Assembly (NCBI GenBank): GCA_030426345.1
Contig: JAUHYU010000041.1
Coordinates: 1-41,364 of the forward strand
Origin: Bacteroidia bacterium
GTDB lineage: Bacteria > Bacteroidota > Bacteroidia > Cytophagales > Cyclobacteriaceae
Length of the DNA: 41,364 bases
Direction of reading: 5' to 3'
The notes under the pieces were generated by a model. It ran no database searches and was not told where the DNA came from. It was given only the letters and a program-made list of their open reading frames with translations. Positions 26,232 through 35,550 of the stretch are shown here, in pieces. The position numbers were made by a program, and so were the translations under genes. Position 1 is the stretch's first letter. Every line of letters starts with the position of its first letter.

Positions 26232-27254
26232 ATGGAAAATAATATTAATCATCAAAGAATTCGAACCTATGGCAAATCGTTTGCCGCTCACCTATTGAAC
26301 AGTTATTTTACGGGGAATGAACAAATAAAAGGAGAAGAAATTCCATCATTCTGCGATATAAAGCAAATCAACTATTTCAGCCTGAAAATATTATTCGAGC
26401 AATGGCAACTTGAATTTAACCAACTTAAAAGCCCGTATTTTAACTATGAAAGTGATGAAGTAAAGCAAGCATCCACGTCATTTATGAACGTGATTTCTAG
26501 AAATATCCTTATTGGGAAAGAGGACTTTCGACCACTACTTGAAGAAGCAGTTTACAAAACCATCCTACTTATATTTTCCCCCTATGAATACTTTTTGCAG
26601 GAGATCAATCAACCCCACATCCAGCAGATCACGATCGACGAACTGAAAGCGAAACAAAAGTATGTTAAGATAAATAATCATTTACTCACAGCATATATTA
26701 ATAGATTCCATGATGATGGAATTCAGGCTGTTTTTAAGGAAGATGCTATAAAAATATTCGATCAGGTTTGTGAAACTATTAAAGAAACTCCGGAAGATTT
26801 CGAGACCTATCAACAGGCTTTTTCTGAAGTCATACCATTGGACCTCAATGAAGTTTATGCCCATCCAGATGAAGGAATAAAGGATGATAGTGTAAATAAC
26901 GAATCTCAGGAATCTAAGAATCTCAATGCAGCTTTTTCAACCCAAAGACACACATTGCTCGATACGCTTGGTACAGAGCAAAAAGAAGCAATTATTGATC
27001 TTCATGAAGATAAACCTGTCGATGGCATCAAAAAAAGCATTTCTATCAACCAACGCTTTATGTTTGAAAATGACCTTTTCAATGGGGACAAAACGGAATT
27101 TGAGATGGTATTGAATTATTTAGACAATTGCCAGGGGAATCAAGAGGCCATGGATTTTATTCAGGAAAATTATATACAAAAGAAAAATTGGGACCTCGAA
27201 AAAGAAGAAGTCGTCGAGTTTTTTGAAGTAATCAATAAACGATTTCCTGCATAG
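26232..27254 (+). CDS. conserved hypothetical protein (340 residues)
   Basis: Not assigned to a named family. It is soluble, with no signal or membrane helix, mostly helical, with an acidic middle (about residues 210-245). The last 75 residues, starting ISINQRFMFENDLFNGD, look like a separate helical module; I have seen similar C-terminal segments in Cytophagales and related hypothetical proteins. It lies divergent from tdk and ends 5 bases from the convergent rodA stop. A TATCTTTG at 26165-26172 could be its -7 element, though no good TTG is correctly spaced. Confidence 0.8.
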   Translation: MENNINHQRIRTYGKSFAAHLLNSYFTGNEQIKGEEIPSFCDIKQINYFSLKILFEQWQLEFNQLKSPYFNYESDEVKQASTSFMNVISRNILIGKEDFRPLLEEAVYKTILLIFSPYEYFLQEINQPHIQQITIDELKAKQKYVKINNHLLTAYINRFHDDGIQAVFKEDAIKIFDQVCETIKETPEDFETYQQAFSEVIPLDLNEVYAHPDEGIKDDSVNNESQESKNLNAAFSTQRHTLLDTLGTEQKEAIIDLHEDKPVDGIKKSISINQRFMFENDLFNGDKTEFEMVLNYLDNCQGNQEAMDFIQENYIQKKNWDLEKEEVVEFFEVINKRFPA

Positions 27255-27259
27255 TTTTC

Positions 27260-28528
27260 TTAACGCACCAAAACTTGCATGCGGTGAGAGTCGATTTTCA
27301 ACATAATAAAAATCAATATGGTGAAAGCCCAAAGGGAAGATCCTCCGTAGGAAAACAGCGGTAACGGAATACCTATTACTGGAAACAATCCGATAGTCAT
27401 GCCTATATTGACCATAAAGTGAATAAAGAGTATAGAAGCTACGGAATACCCATAGATCCGTGCAAAAGTTCCCTTTTGTCTTTCAGCAATATGAACTAAC
27501 CTTATTAACAGAAATACAAATAGAATAATAACCCCTGTAGTTCCTACCCAACCTTGCTCTTCGCCAAGGGTACAGAATATAAAATCCGTACTTTGCTCCG
27601 GTACAAAATCAAACTTGGTTTGGGTGCCTTGCAAGTAGCCTTTGCCCAATAAACCACCAGACCCTATAGCAATCTTTGATTGGGTCACATTCCATCCATA
27701 TCCGAGAGGATCAGCCTCTGGATTAATTAGAGCCTTGATCCGGTTCTGCTGGTGAGGCTTTAAAATATCATTCACAAAGTAGTCGACACTCCATACTACA
27801 GAGATAACCACAAGCATTGCAGCTACAATTACGGCTATCCTTTTCCACTTCTTTTTACCAATTGCGATTACCAGAGCACCTACTACTACTATGGCAATAA
27901 TTAAGGTCGTTTGATTAAAGATGAGCGTAAGTACAAACAATGCAATAGCAATCAAACCAATCACTATGATTGTAGGGTTGAGCCCTTCCCTGTACAAGAC
28001 AATAACAAATGCACCATACACTAATGCCGTACCCGTATCACCTTGAATAATTATTAATACCGGAGGAAGAAGAAGAATCCCAGCAGTAATCAACAAGTCA
28101 CCAACCTTTGTCAGTTTATAATTCACTTTGCTCATGTACTTGGCCAAGGCAAGTGCAGTGGCAAATTTCGAAAACTCCGAGGGCTGCATCCTAAACCCGC
28201 CTATACTAAACCAGCTGGTAGATCCTGATACTTCTCTGCCAGCAAAAAGTACGAATATGAGCAAAAATACTACGACACCATAAATGATATAGGCAAACGA
28301 ATCGTAAAACCGAAAATCAACCGTCATGATCACAATGATGATCAATATGCTTGTCCCAATCCAGATCAATTGCTTCCCAGAGTTTAATGCCAGGTTGAAA
28401 ATGCCCATATGTAATTCCTCATCATATACCGCAGCATAGATGTTGAGCCAACCCATTATGACAAGGCCAAAATAAAGGCAGATTACTACCCAATCAATTT
28501 TGCTCGCTATCTTTCTTTCCTGTCTCAA
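27260..28528 (-). CDS. rodA: rod shape-determining glycosyltransferase RodA
   Basis: SEDS-family peptidoglycan polymerase that elongates the cell wall with PBP2. The 422-residue protein has about ten membrane helices. Family features are GGFRMQPSEFSKFATALALA, the large periplasmic loop with NRIKALINPEADPLGYGWNV and QSKIAIGSGGLLGKGYLQGT, then DFVPEQSTDFIFCTLGEEQG and the final GIPLPLFSYGGSS. The conserved catalytic Asp is in the PEQSTDF region. It overlaps the mrdA stop by 4 bases (ATGA) and is the last gene of the mre-mrd operon. It is somewhat longer than E. coli RodA (370), with extra helices in the middle. Confidence 0.96.
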   Translation of the reverse strand: MRQERKIASKIDWVVICLYFGLVIMGWLNIYAAVYDEELHMGIFNLALNSGKQLIWIGTSILIIIVIMTVDFRFYDSFAYIIYGVVVFLLIFVLFAGREVSGSTSWFSIGGFRMQPSEFSKFATALALAKYMSKVNYKLTKVGDLLITAGILLLPPVLIIIQGDTGTALVYGAFVIVLYREGLNPTIIVIGLIAIALFVLTLIFNQTTLIIAIVVVGALVIAIGKKKWKRIAVIVAAMLVVISVVWSVDYFVNDILKPHQQNRIKALINPEADPLGYGWNVTQSKIAIGSGGLLGKGYLQGTQTKFDFVPEQSTDFIFCTLGEEQGWVGTTGVIILFVFLLIRLVHIAERQKGTFARIYGYSVASILFIHFMVNIGMTIGLFPVIGIPLPLFSYGGSSLWAFTILIFIMLKIDSHRMQVLVR

Positions 28529-30327
28529 TAGATGAAATGTCCTTTTTTTACATAGTCTTCAATATAGACCTTTTTCGTTTCCCCTGTCAGGTACCTCTCC
28601 ATCATCAGCCCAGCTATAGATGCGGCGGCTCTTGCCCCTTGCCCGGCATTTTGCACATATACGGAAATGGCAATTTTAGGATTATCTTTTGGTGCAAAAG
28701 CAATAAATACTGAGTGGTCTTCACCATGTGGGTTTTGCGATGTTCCGGTTTTACCACAAACTGCGATCCCAGGAACGGCAGCCCTAAAACCTGTGCCCGC
28801 TTCTACAACAGCTTCCATTGCATCAATAACAGTACTAAAATGAATGGTATCAATACCAACATTATGTTTGATCTGGTATTCTTCTCGTGGTTTACCTGTA
28901 TTACCAATTTCCTTGATCACATGGGGAGTATAATAATAACCCCTGTTGGCTATGGCTGCAGAGTAGTTTGCCATTTGCAGAGGACTGATCAGTATTTCAC
29001 CCTGACCAATACTGATGGAATTAATAGTAGACCATTTCCATCTGTCTTTTCCATATATTCTATTATATAAATTTGCAGATGGAATTTGGCCTCCTTTTTC
29101 GTTGGGGATATCAATGCCGAGTGGTTGGCCTAGCCCGAATTTATGCAAGTATTCATCCCATACCTCTAGCCCAAGTCTGGAGTCGACAAATGTATTTTCA
29201 GAAATCTCCCGGTTGATAATCCGCTTGAAAACAATATAAAAATAATTGTTAGATGATTTTTGAACAGCCTTGAACACATCGTAATATCCAGGGGGCGCAT
29301 GATCTCCAACCAACGCACCACTACAGTATATTTGCTCCCGAGGGGAAATCACACCTTCCTGGAGGCCAATGAGTGATTGCAAGGGTTTGAACGTTGATCC
29401 CGGAGGATACACAGACATGATTGCCCGATTGAACAATGGCTTGAGGGAATCCTGAGTGAGTACCGAAAAATTCTCCCCAAAATGTCTTCCACTCAATTGT
29501 TTTGGACTATAAGATGGGGCAGAAATGATACTTAGGACTTCTCCTGTGGCAGGCTCAATAGCTACTACTGCACCTGCCATGCCTTCCATAAGCCATTCTC
29601 CATATTGTTGCAATTCTAAGTCAATCGTGGCCTTTAGGTTCAAGCCGGGCACAGATAAGGTATCACGTCTTCCATTTTTAAAAGCACCTTTCTCGACACC
29701 ACGCACGTTCACCATTTTATATTTTACCCCATTATGGCCTTTCAATTCCTTTTCGTATTCGAGTTCGATACCACTAATTCCGATATAATCCCGTTGCTTA
29801 TAAGATCCTGTGGTATCCCTTTCCAGCATTCTCCTGCTGATTTCTCCAACGTATCCTAAAGCATTTGCCAGACCGTTATGTTTGTATCCACGAAGAGAAC
29901 GCACCTGGGGGTAAAACCCCGGATAGTCTACAAGAAAATCCTGAAACCTACCAAAATCCTCTATGGATAACATTTTCATAAATACAGAAGGTTGAAAAAT
30001 ATCATATTCTGCAGCCTCTTTCATTTTTTCCTCGAACTCTTCCTTTGTAATTTTTAGCGCCTCACAAAATTGGGTAGTGTCCTCTACGCTAGCCTCCTTT
30101 GGTATTACCATCAGATCAAAAACCGGGTCGTTGTGTACGAGTAATTTGCCATTACGATCATAAATAATACCGCGATATGAATAATCACGGATTTTACGAA
30201 GGATATTGTCTTCCGCAGCTGGACCGTAGGTATCATCCAAAAACTGGATTTGGAACAGCTTTAAACAATAGATAAGCCCTACCAGAATAAATACAAACTG
30301 AATGATGTATTTTTTATTATCCTCCAC
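28525..30327 (-). CDS. mrdA: penicillin-binding protein 2 (transpeptidase)
   Basis: Class B PBP that cross-links lateral-wall peptidoglycan. The 600-residue protein has one N-terminal membrane helix (IIQFVFILVGLIYCLKLFQI), a pedestal/dimerisation domain (RDYSYRGIIYDRNGKLL) and a transpeptidase domain with all three motifs: STFK (active Ser311), SNN (359-361) and KTGTS (526-530). It lies 2 bases after mreD and overlaps rodA by 4 bases. Product pairs with RodA. The length is near that of E. coli PBP2 (633). Confidence 0.96.
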   Translation of the reverse strand: MEDNKKYIIQFVFILVGLIYCLKLFQIQFLDDTYGPAAEDNILRKIRDYSYRGIIYDRNGKLLVHNDPVFDLMVIPKEASVEDTTQFCEALKITKEEFEEKMKEAAEYDIFQPSVFMKMLSIEDFGRFQDFLVDYPGFYPQVRSLRGYKHNGLANALGYVGEISRRMLERDTTGSYKQRDYIGISGIELEYEKELKGHNGVKYKMVNVRGVEKGAFKNGRRDTLSVPGLNLKATIDLELQQYGEWLMEGMAGAVVAIEPATGEVLSIISAPSYSPKQLSGRHFGENFSVLTQDSLKPLFNRAIMSVYPPGSTFKPLQSLIGLQEGVISPREQIYCSGALVGDHAPPGYYDVFKAVQKSSNNYFYIVFKRIINREISENTFVDSRLGLEVWDEYLHKFGLGQPLGIDIPNEKGGQIPSANLYNRIYGKDRWKWSTINSISIGQGEILISPLQMANYSAAIANRGYYYTPHVIKEIGNTGKPREEYQIKHNVGIDTIHFSTVIDAMEAVVEAGTGFRAAVPGIAVCGKTGTSQNPHGEDHSVFIAFAPKDNPKIAISVYVQNAGQGARAAASIAGLMMERYLTGETKKVYIEDYVKKGHFIY

Positions 30328-30329
30328 GA

Positions 30330-30845
30330 TCAGGTTGCCTTTTTATAAAACAAATACTGCGCTAAGACAATTACAAAAAAGGTAAGGAGAGTACTGAACA
30401 ATATCTTGGAAAGGGTAAACAGGAAAAGACCAAAACCTCCAGCTTCGAGAAATAGTAATACAAAATGGTGTACCAAGACCAATGGCAAAGCATAAACAAT
30501 AAACCATCCCAAATCCATGGTTTTTAGATTTGGAATGATGATCTCCTCATATCCACCCCTTGGGGTAATAGCCTTGAGCCAGTAGGGCCTAAGAAACGCA
30601 ATAAATACACTTGCCGAGGCATTTACACCTATGCTGTCATAAAATAAATCGACACTAAAACCAACCCCAAAAGCAATAAGCATTAATGCGATGGGGCCCA
30701 ATTCTAAGGGAAGCATCAGTATAAAAGCCACGTAAACAAAACAGAAAGCAGTATCAAAAAGTATAAAGTTTTTTAATAACAATACCTGAAAAAGTACATA
30801 AAGGAAAAAAGAAACAATCACCGATATGAAGTTTTTGCTATTCAT
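30330..30845 (-). CDS. mreD: rod shape-determining protein MreD
   Basis: Small inner membrane protein of 171 residues with about five helices, part of the MreBCD elongasome. Sequence conservation is low in this family; the call rests on the size, helix pattern, the segment GVGFSVDLFYDSIGVNASAS, and its place between mreC and mrdA. It overlaps the mreC stop by 8 bases. It extends from ATG 30845. Confidence 0.88.
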   Translation of the reverse strand: MNSKNFISVIVSFFLYVLFQVLLLKNFILFDTAFCFVYVAFILMLPLELGPIALMLIAFGVGFSVDLFYDSIGVNASASVFIAFLRPYWLKAITPRGGYEEIIIPNLKTMDLGWFIVYALPLVLVHHFVLLFLEAGGFGLFLFTLSKILFSTLLTFFVIVLAQYLFYKKAT

Positions 30846-31677
30846 TTTCTTGTTTAATTGCTGTTTCCAATTCTATTCTTTCTTCTTTCAATGGGTTTTT
30901 TACTATATACACATAACCAAGATTAGAGAAGTCATTAGACAAGTTTACATCTATATCATAGTAACCGTCATCTTTAAGCTCAAAATCATTAATGAATCCA
31001 ATAGGAATACCCTCAGGAAATATGGAATTGTATCCTGAAGTAACAATCGTATCCCCTTTTTGAAGTATAATATGTTTTGGAACGAACATCAGTTTAGTCC
31101 TTACAATACTATTTCCATCCCAATGGATGCTACCAAAAGTATTATTCCTTTTGATGTAAGCAGATACATACACATCTGTGTTCAAAAGAGAGGAAACCGT
31201 AGCAAAATTTTTGGATACGGTCATGACTTTACCGACAATCCCTTTTGCGCTGATTACTCCCATTTCCGGTTTTACGCCGTTATTGCTGCCTTTATTTATT
31301 GTTATATAGTTGTGAATCAACCGAGTAGAATTGTTGATTACCTTGGCAGAAATATAGGAATATGCGAAATTGGGACCGCTCTGTTCTAAAGAATCCTGAG
31401 TAGAATTGACAATAATTGGTACTTGATTTTGTGCAATCAATTCCCTTAGTTGAGCATTATCATTTGCCAGTTCTTCATTTATTAGCGGTAAATTCAAATA
31501 TTGGGAAATGTTATTCCTTGTTTTAAATATGCTACCAATCAAAGCATTACTTGAATGAAAATAAGCTGCACTATGGTATGGATTGTTGCGCACCATCAGC
31601 CATAAACACACTATTTCAATAAAGATAAGTAAGAGAAATGCCCTGTAAGAATGAAGTAACTGTAATAATCGATACAT
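30838..31677 (-). CDS. mreC: rod shape-determining protein MreC
   Basis: Elongasome scaffold of 279 residues: one membrane helix (FLLLIFIEIVCLWLMV), a coiled-coil section near residues 55-90 (INEELANDNAQLRELIAQNQ) and a double beta-barrel periplasmic domain with YITINKGSNNGVKPEMGVIS and KGIVGKVMTVSKNFATVSSL, followed by VVTSGYN-like IVTSGYNSIFPEGIPIGFI. It begins 6 bases after mreB and overlaps mreD. It acts at the inner membrane to activate PBP2-RodA. Confidence 0.95.
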   Translation of the reverse strand: MYRLLQLLHSYRAFLLLIFIEIVCLWLMVRNNPYHSAAYFHSSNALIGSIFKTRNNISQYLNLPLINEELANDNAQLRELIAQNQVPIIVNSTQDSLEQSGPNFAYSYISAKVINNSTRLIHNYITINKGSNNGVKPEMGVISAKGIVGKVMTVSKNFATVSSLLNTDVYVSAYIKRNNTFGSIHWDGNSIVRTKLMFVPKHIILQKGDTIVTSGYNSIFPEGIPIGFINDFELKDDGYYDIDVNLSNDFSNLGYVYIVKNPLKEERIELETAIKQENE

Positions 31678-31683
31678 GAACTA

Positions 31684-32709
31684 TTATGTCATCAATACAG
31701 CTTTTAAATGACTTAAGTTCTTCAGCGCCAATCCAGTGCCCCGAACTACAGCCCTCAAAGGATCTTCTGCAATATGAAGTGGAAGTTTCGTTTTCAAAGC
31801 CAATCTTTTGTCGAGCCCCCTAAGTAATGCCCCTCCTCCAGTCAGATGGATGCCATTGTCATAAATATCTGCACTAAGCTCTGGAGGAGATATCTCCAAT
31901 GCCTTCAATACAGATTCTTCAATTTTAGAAACTGATTTATCGATGGCAAAGGCGATCTCAGAATAGGAAATTTTGATGATTTTTGGAATACCCGTCATCA
32001 AGTCCCTGCCCCGGATTTCGTAGTCATCAGGTGGATCGTCTAGCTCCGTAAGCGCTGACCCAACTTCTATTTTGATCTTTTCTGCAGAACGTTCTCCTAT
32101 TAAAAGGTTGTGCTGGCGTCGCATGTAATCAAGGATATCTTTATTAAAGGTATCTCCTGCCACACGAATGGACTGATTACACACAATTCCCGAAAGGGCA
32201 ATGATGGCGATTTCTGTTGTTCCTCCACCGATATCCACAATCATGGAGCCAACTGGACGGTCAATGTCAATGCCAATACCAAGTGCCGCTGCGATCGGTT
32301 CGTGGATCATGTACACTTCCTTTGCTCCAGCATGTTCTGCTGAATCGCGTACTGCACGTTTTTCCACTTCCGTAATTCCTGAAGGAATACATATTACCAT
32401 TCTATGCGAGGTCGGCAACCATTTCCTTTTGTTTTCGATCATTTTGATCATGCCACGAATCATATGCTCGGCTGCATGAAAATCTGCAATCACGCCATCT
32501 TTGAGCGGGCGGATAGTCTTGATGTTTTCATGTGTTTTTTCGTGCATTTGCATCGCTTCGCGACCAATGGCCAGCACCTTGTTGGTGTTTTTGTCTATTG
32601 CAATGATGGAAGGTTCATCCACCACAATCTTATCTTTATTGATAATCAGCGTGTTAGCTGTACCAAGGTCAATAGCAATATCACTAGTAAAAAAGTCAAA
32701 TAATCCCAT
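31684..32709 (-). CDS. mreB: rod shape-determining protein MreB (actin homologue)
   Basis: Cytoplasmic actin-like filament protein of 341 residues that directs lateral-wall synthesis. Motifs of the actin ATPase fold: phosphate 1 SDIAIDLGTANTLI, connect/phosphate 2 GSMIVDIGGGTTEIAIIALS, and adenosine GIHLTGGGALLRGLDKRL. The amphipathic start MGLFDFFTSD suits membrane attachment. It is the first gene of mreBCD-mrdA-rodA; 91 AT-rich bases separate it from the purH stop, with no matching promoter seen, so readthrough from purH is possible. Confidence 0.97.
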   Translation of the reverse strand: MGLFDFFTSDIAIDLGTANTLIINKDKIVVDEPSIIAIDKNTNKVLAIGREAMQMHEKTHENIKTIRPLKDGVIADFHAAEHMIRGMIKMIENKRKWLPTSHRMVICIPSGITEVEKRAVRDSAEHAGAKEVYMIHEPIAAALGIGIDIDRPVGSMIVDIGGGTTEIAIIALSGIVCNQSIRVAGDTFNKDILDYMRRQHNLLIGERSAEKIKIEVGSALTELDDPPDDYEIRGRDLMTGIPKIIKISYSEIAFAIDKSVSKIEESVLKALEISPPELSADIYDNGIHLTGGGALLRGLDKRLALKTKLPLHIAEDPLRAVVRGTGLALKNLSHLKAVLMT

Positions 32710-32800
32710 GAGATAGTTTTAATGTAAACGGGCTCGGAAGTTAGTAATCGTAAATAAATTTATAAGTGTAAAAAACACATTTATATTACCTGTCTTTTAT

Positions 32801-34327
32801 TTAATGTTTGAAATGCCTGGTACCGGTAAATACCATGGCCATTTTATGTTTGTCACAATATTCAATCGAATCTTTATCACGGATAGAACCACCAGGTTGA
32901 ATCACCGCCTTGATGCCTGCATTGCTCGCGATCTCCACACAATCAGGAAATGGAAAAAAGGCATCAGAAGCCATGACCGCTCCATCAAGTGACAAATTAA
33001 AAGCAGCGGCTTTAGCAATTGCCTGATTTAGTGCATCCACTCTAGATGTCTGGCCTACACCACTGGCAATCAATTGTCCGTTGTTGGCCAATATGATGGT
33101 ATTGGATTTTGTATGCTTGCAAAGCTTGCTCGCAAATAACAATGCCTCATTCTCTTCGTCCGTTGTCGGTCGAGAGGTAACAACCTCAAGATCTTCCAAT
33201 GTGTCAGTTTTCAAATCCCTATCCTGCTCGATCAAACCGTTCAAAATACTTTTTACCTGCTTGGTGGCAGAAAGATTTGTTTTCTTTTTTAATAGTATTC
33301 TATTTTTCTTCTGTTTCAATATCTCCAATGCCTCTTCTGTAAAATCAGGAGCAACCAAAATTTCGAAAAATAATTTGTGCAGCTCTTCCGCCGCAGCAGC
33401 GTCAACCGTGGCATTAGTAATCAATACGCCCCCAAAAGCAGAAACTGTATCAGCTGCAAATGCTTTTAAATAGGCTTCTTTTACAGTTGAGGCCGTGGCA
33501 CAACCGCATGCGTTGGTATGTTTCAAAATGGCAAATGCAGTTTCAGAATCAAATTCTTCAATTAGACAAACTGCCGCATCTATATCCACTAAATTGTTAT
33601 AAGAAAGTTCCTTGCCATGAATTTGATCAAACATCTCCCCCAAATCCCCATAATAAACCCCTTGCTGATGTGGGTTTTCGCCGTAGCGCAATACTTTGCT
33701 CTGCCGTGTGCTATTTTTAAAGCTTGCAACTTCTCCGCCTGCATTCAAATAACCAAAAATAGCACTATCGTAATGTGATGAAATATCAAATGACTTGGCT
33801 GCGTACAGTTTCCGTTGTTCTAAAGTAGTGCTCCCATCTTGATCCTTAAGGATTTGTTCCACATCCTGATATTGCTCCATTGATGAGACAACCAATACGT
33901 CTTTAAAATTTTTGGCTGCAGCCCTGATCAGGGAAATTCCACCTATATCTATTTTTTCGATGATGTCCTGTTCTTCCGCTCCCGAAGCGACTGTGGCCTC
34001 AAATGGGTACAAATCCACTATGACCAAATCGATGACCGGAATCTCAAATTCCTGCATTTGGCTTTTATCGCCATCGTGGTCGCGCCTCGAAAGAATCCCA
34101 CCAAAAACCTTTGGGTGAAGCGTCTTAACCCGGCCTCCGAGAATGGATGGATAGCTGGTCAGATCTTCTACCGGCGTGACTGGGATGTTCAATTCTTCGA
34201 TAAATTTTTGTGTGCCGCCTGTAGAGAAAAGCTGCACGTTGTGGTTGTGAAGGAGTTTGATTATCGGCGCTAAATTATCTTTATGATAAACAGAAACTAA
34301 TGCGGACTTAATCTTCTTTAAGGACAT
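32801..34327 (-). CDS. purH: bifunctional AICAR transformylase/IMP cyclohydrolase
   Basis: Catalyses the last two steps of IMP synthesis. The 508-residue protein has the N-terminal MGS-like cyclohydrolase domain (ALVSVYHKDNLAPIIKLL, LFSTGGTQKFIEEL, GGRVKTLHPKVFGGILSRR) and the C-terminal transformylase domain with the LKHTNACGCATA motif (catalytic Lys-His), SAFGGVLITN and the end IQPGGSIRDKDSIEYCDKH followed by MVFTGTRHFKH. It has its own promoter upstream. mreB follows after 91 bases, as commonly seen in Cytophagales-type genomes. Confidence 0.97.
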   Translation of the reverse strand: MSLKKIKSALVSVYHKDNLAPIIKLLHNHNVQLFSTGGTQKFIEELNIPVTPVEDLTSYPSILGGRVKTLHPKVFGGILSRRDHDGDKSQMQEFEIPVIDLVIVDLYPFEATVASGAEEQDIIEKIDIGGISLIRAAAKNFKDVLVVSSMEQYQDVEQILKDQDGSTTLEQRKLYAAKSFDISSHYDSAIFGYLNAGGEVASFKNSTRQSKVLRYGENPHQQGVYYGDLGEMFDQIHGKELSYNNLVDIDAAVCLIEEFDSETAFAILKHTNACGCATASTVKEAYLKAFAADTVSAFGGVLITNATVDAAAAEELHKLFFEILVAPDFTEEALEILKQKKNRILLKKKTNLSATKQVKSILNGLIEQDRDLKTDTLEDLEVVTSRPTTDEENEALLFASKLCKHTKSNTIILANNGQLIASGVGQTSRVDALNQAIAKAAAFNLSLDGAVMASDAFFPFPDCVEIASNAGIKAVIQPGGSIRDKDSIEYCDKHKMAMVFTGTRHFKH

Positions 34328-34353
34328 GGATTTGTATTATGCTTTAAAAGGTG

Positions 34354-34384
34354 CAAAACTACTTTTTTAATGGTTAATATTCAA
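34354..34384 (-). promoter_or_regulatory. promoter of purH
   Basis: On the minus strand: TTG (34384-34382), 20 bases, TAGTTTTG (34361-34354), a full match to the Bacteroidota pattern. The predicted start is near 34347, about 20 bases before the purH ATG. Confidence 0.6.
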
Positions 34385-34570
34385 TCAAAAATAGCACTGC
34401 TTACAGATTGACTTTCAATTACTTTGACATTTATTTTTATCAGAGGGTTATCTATCCTGAAAATACGTAGAAAACAGATTTGAGAATTTTAAGTAATAAA
34501 TGGCTTTTTATAGAGCTTATCAAAAGCATCAGATTATGCTTACCGTAATATGGAAACCACATTAATGACA

Positions 34571-35539
34571 TCATTTGAAGCTTACGCAATTTCTAATGAA
34601 GTCTAAGTTTTTCATGTTGTAATACTTTGAGATATAAGGAAAATATCTCTTTAACTCATCGATTTCCTTATCAACAAATTCATAAGCTGATCCTATGATA
34701 TGTCTATTACCTTTTTCTCCTATATTTAATACCCCCATATTTTCTAAGTGATAACCAAATCCAAGAAAATATATGCGAGAAGCCTTTGTTAAAATGCTTT
34801 CTACTTTCTGGGCAATTGTAGAATCAATAAATTCATGGATAGTAGAAATTCTTTGAGACACATATTTCAGCAGGCTTGGCTCAATATTATTCAAACCATA
34901 TGGCAAATATTCGTTGTTGCTACCTTTGAAAACACTTCCTAAACTGCCATAGACATGGAATATTGGCAACGATCTGAAAACTTCCTCCACCTTTCGCTCA
35001 TCAAGGGAAAATGAGTTTTTTATGACAGTTGAAAGGTAATATTCAAGGCTTCTGTCATAATTGAAGGTAATAATGGATATTCTACTTTTACTATAATCCT
35101 CAAGTGTATTTCCTATTTTACTCCATAAATATTGATACCAATTATCATGCAAATAACTATAATGCCTTTCAGGAAATATTTTGGCAACATTCTCAGCCAT
35201 CAATATACCAATGGCAATTGATAATTTGCTAATATCTTCATATTCTTTTCTTAGCCTGATAAAATTATCAATAGATGATTGATTTGAAAGCCTCAATGCT
35301 TCATGAAACGTAAATATTTCGTTATTTGAGAATGTATTTTTGAGTATTTCAAATTTTTTCTTCAAAAACCCATATGTAAACCTGCCATTCATATAAGACT
35401 TTTGCTCATTCATTAAAATCCTTTTCTCATCCATTTCAGGATCAGTAATGTGCAATATACTTTGGATTAGCTCTTTCCCTGAGGGTAATCCAAAGGGCAT
35501 TGATGCTCCAGCTCCAAGAATAAAAACAGTATCATTCAT
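34571..35539 (-). CDS. stand-alone SIR2-like domain protein (putative NADase)
   Basis: A 322-residue cytoplasmic protein made of a single SIR2-like (SIR2_2-type) Rossmann domain. The nucleotide-binding loop is FILGAGASMPFGLPSG (residues 7-20); SIDNFI (89-94) follows; ITFNYDRSLEYYL carries Asn160-Tyr161-Asp162; HVYGSLGS holds His195; and YFLGFGYHLEN (257-267) is the late conserved segment. Domains of this type deplete NAD in anti-phage systems such as Thoeris and DSR, usually fused to a sensor; none is fused here. The deacetylase zinc cysteines are absent. The gene starts 11 bases after purN and is the last of that minus-strand run. It looks richer in A/T than purN by eye. Confidence 0.8.
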   Translation of the reverse strand: MNDTVFILGAGASMPFGLPSGKELIQSILHITDPEMDEKRILMNEQKSYMNGRFTYGFLKKKFEILKNTFSNNEIFTFHEALRLSNQSSIDNFIRLRKEYEDISKLSIAIGILMAENVAKIFPERHYSYLHDNWYQYLWSKIGNTLEDYSKSRISIITFNYDRSLEYYLSTVIKNSFSLDERKVEEVFRSLPIFHVYGSLGSVFKGSNNEYLPYGLNNIEPSLLKYVSQRISTIHEFIDSTIAQKVESILTKASRIYFLGFGYHLENMGVLNIGEKGNRHIIGSAYEFVDKEIDELKRYFPYISKYYNMKNLDFIRNCVSFK

Positions 35540-35550
35540 TTAAATTGTAA

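Noticed and set aside
33081-33473. 130-codon plus-strand frame inside purH
   Set aside because: Antisense to a conserved housekeeping gene.
34524-34541. AAGCAT/ATGCTT hairpin after the SIR2 gene as a terminator
   Set aside because: Only six pairs and four T residues follow on the minus strand; too weak to call.
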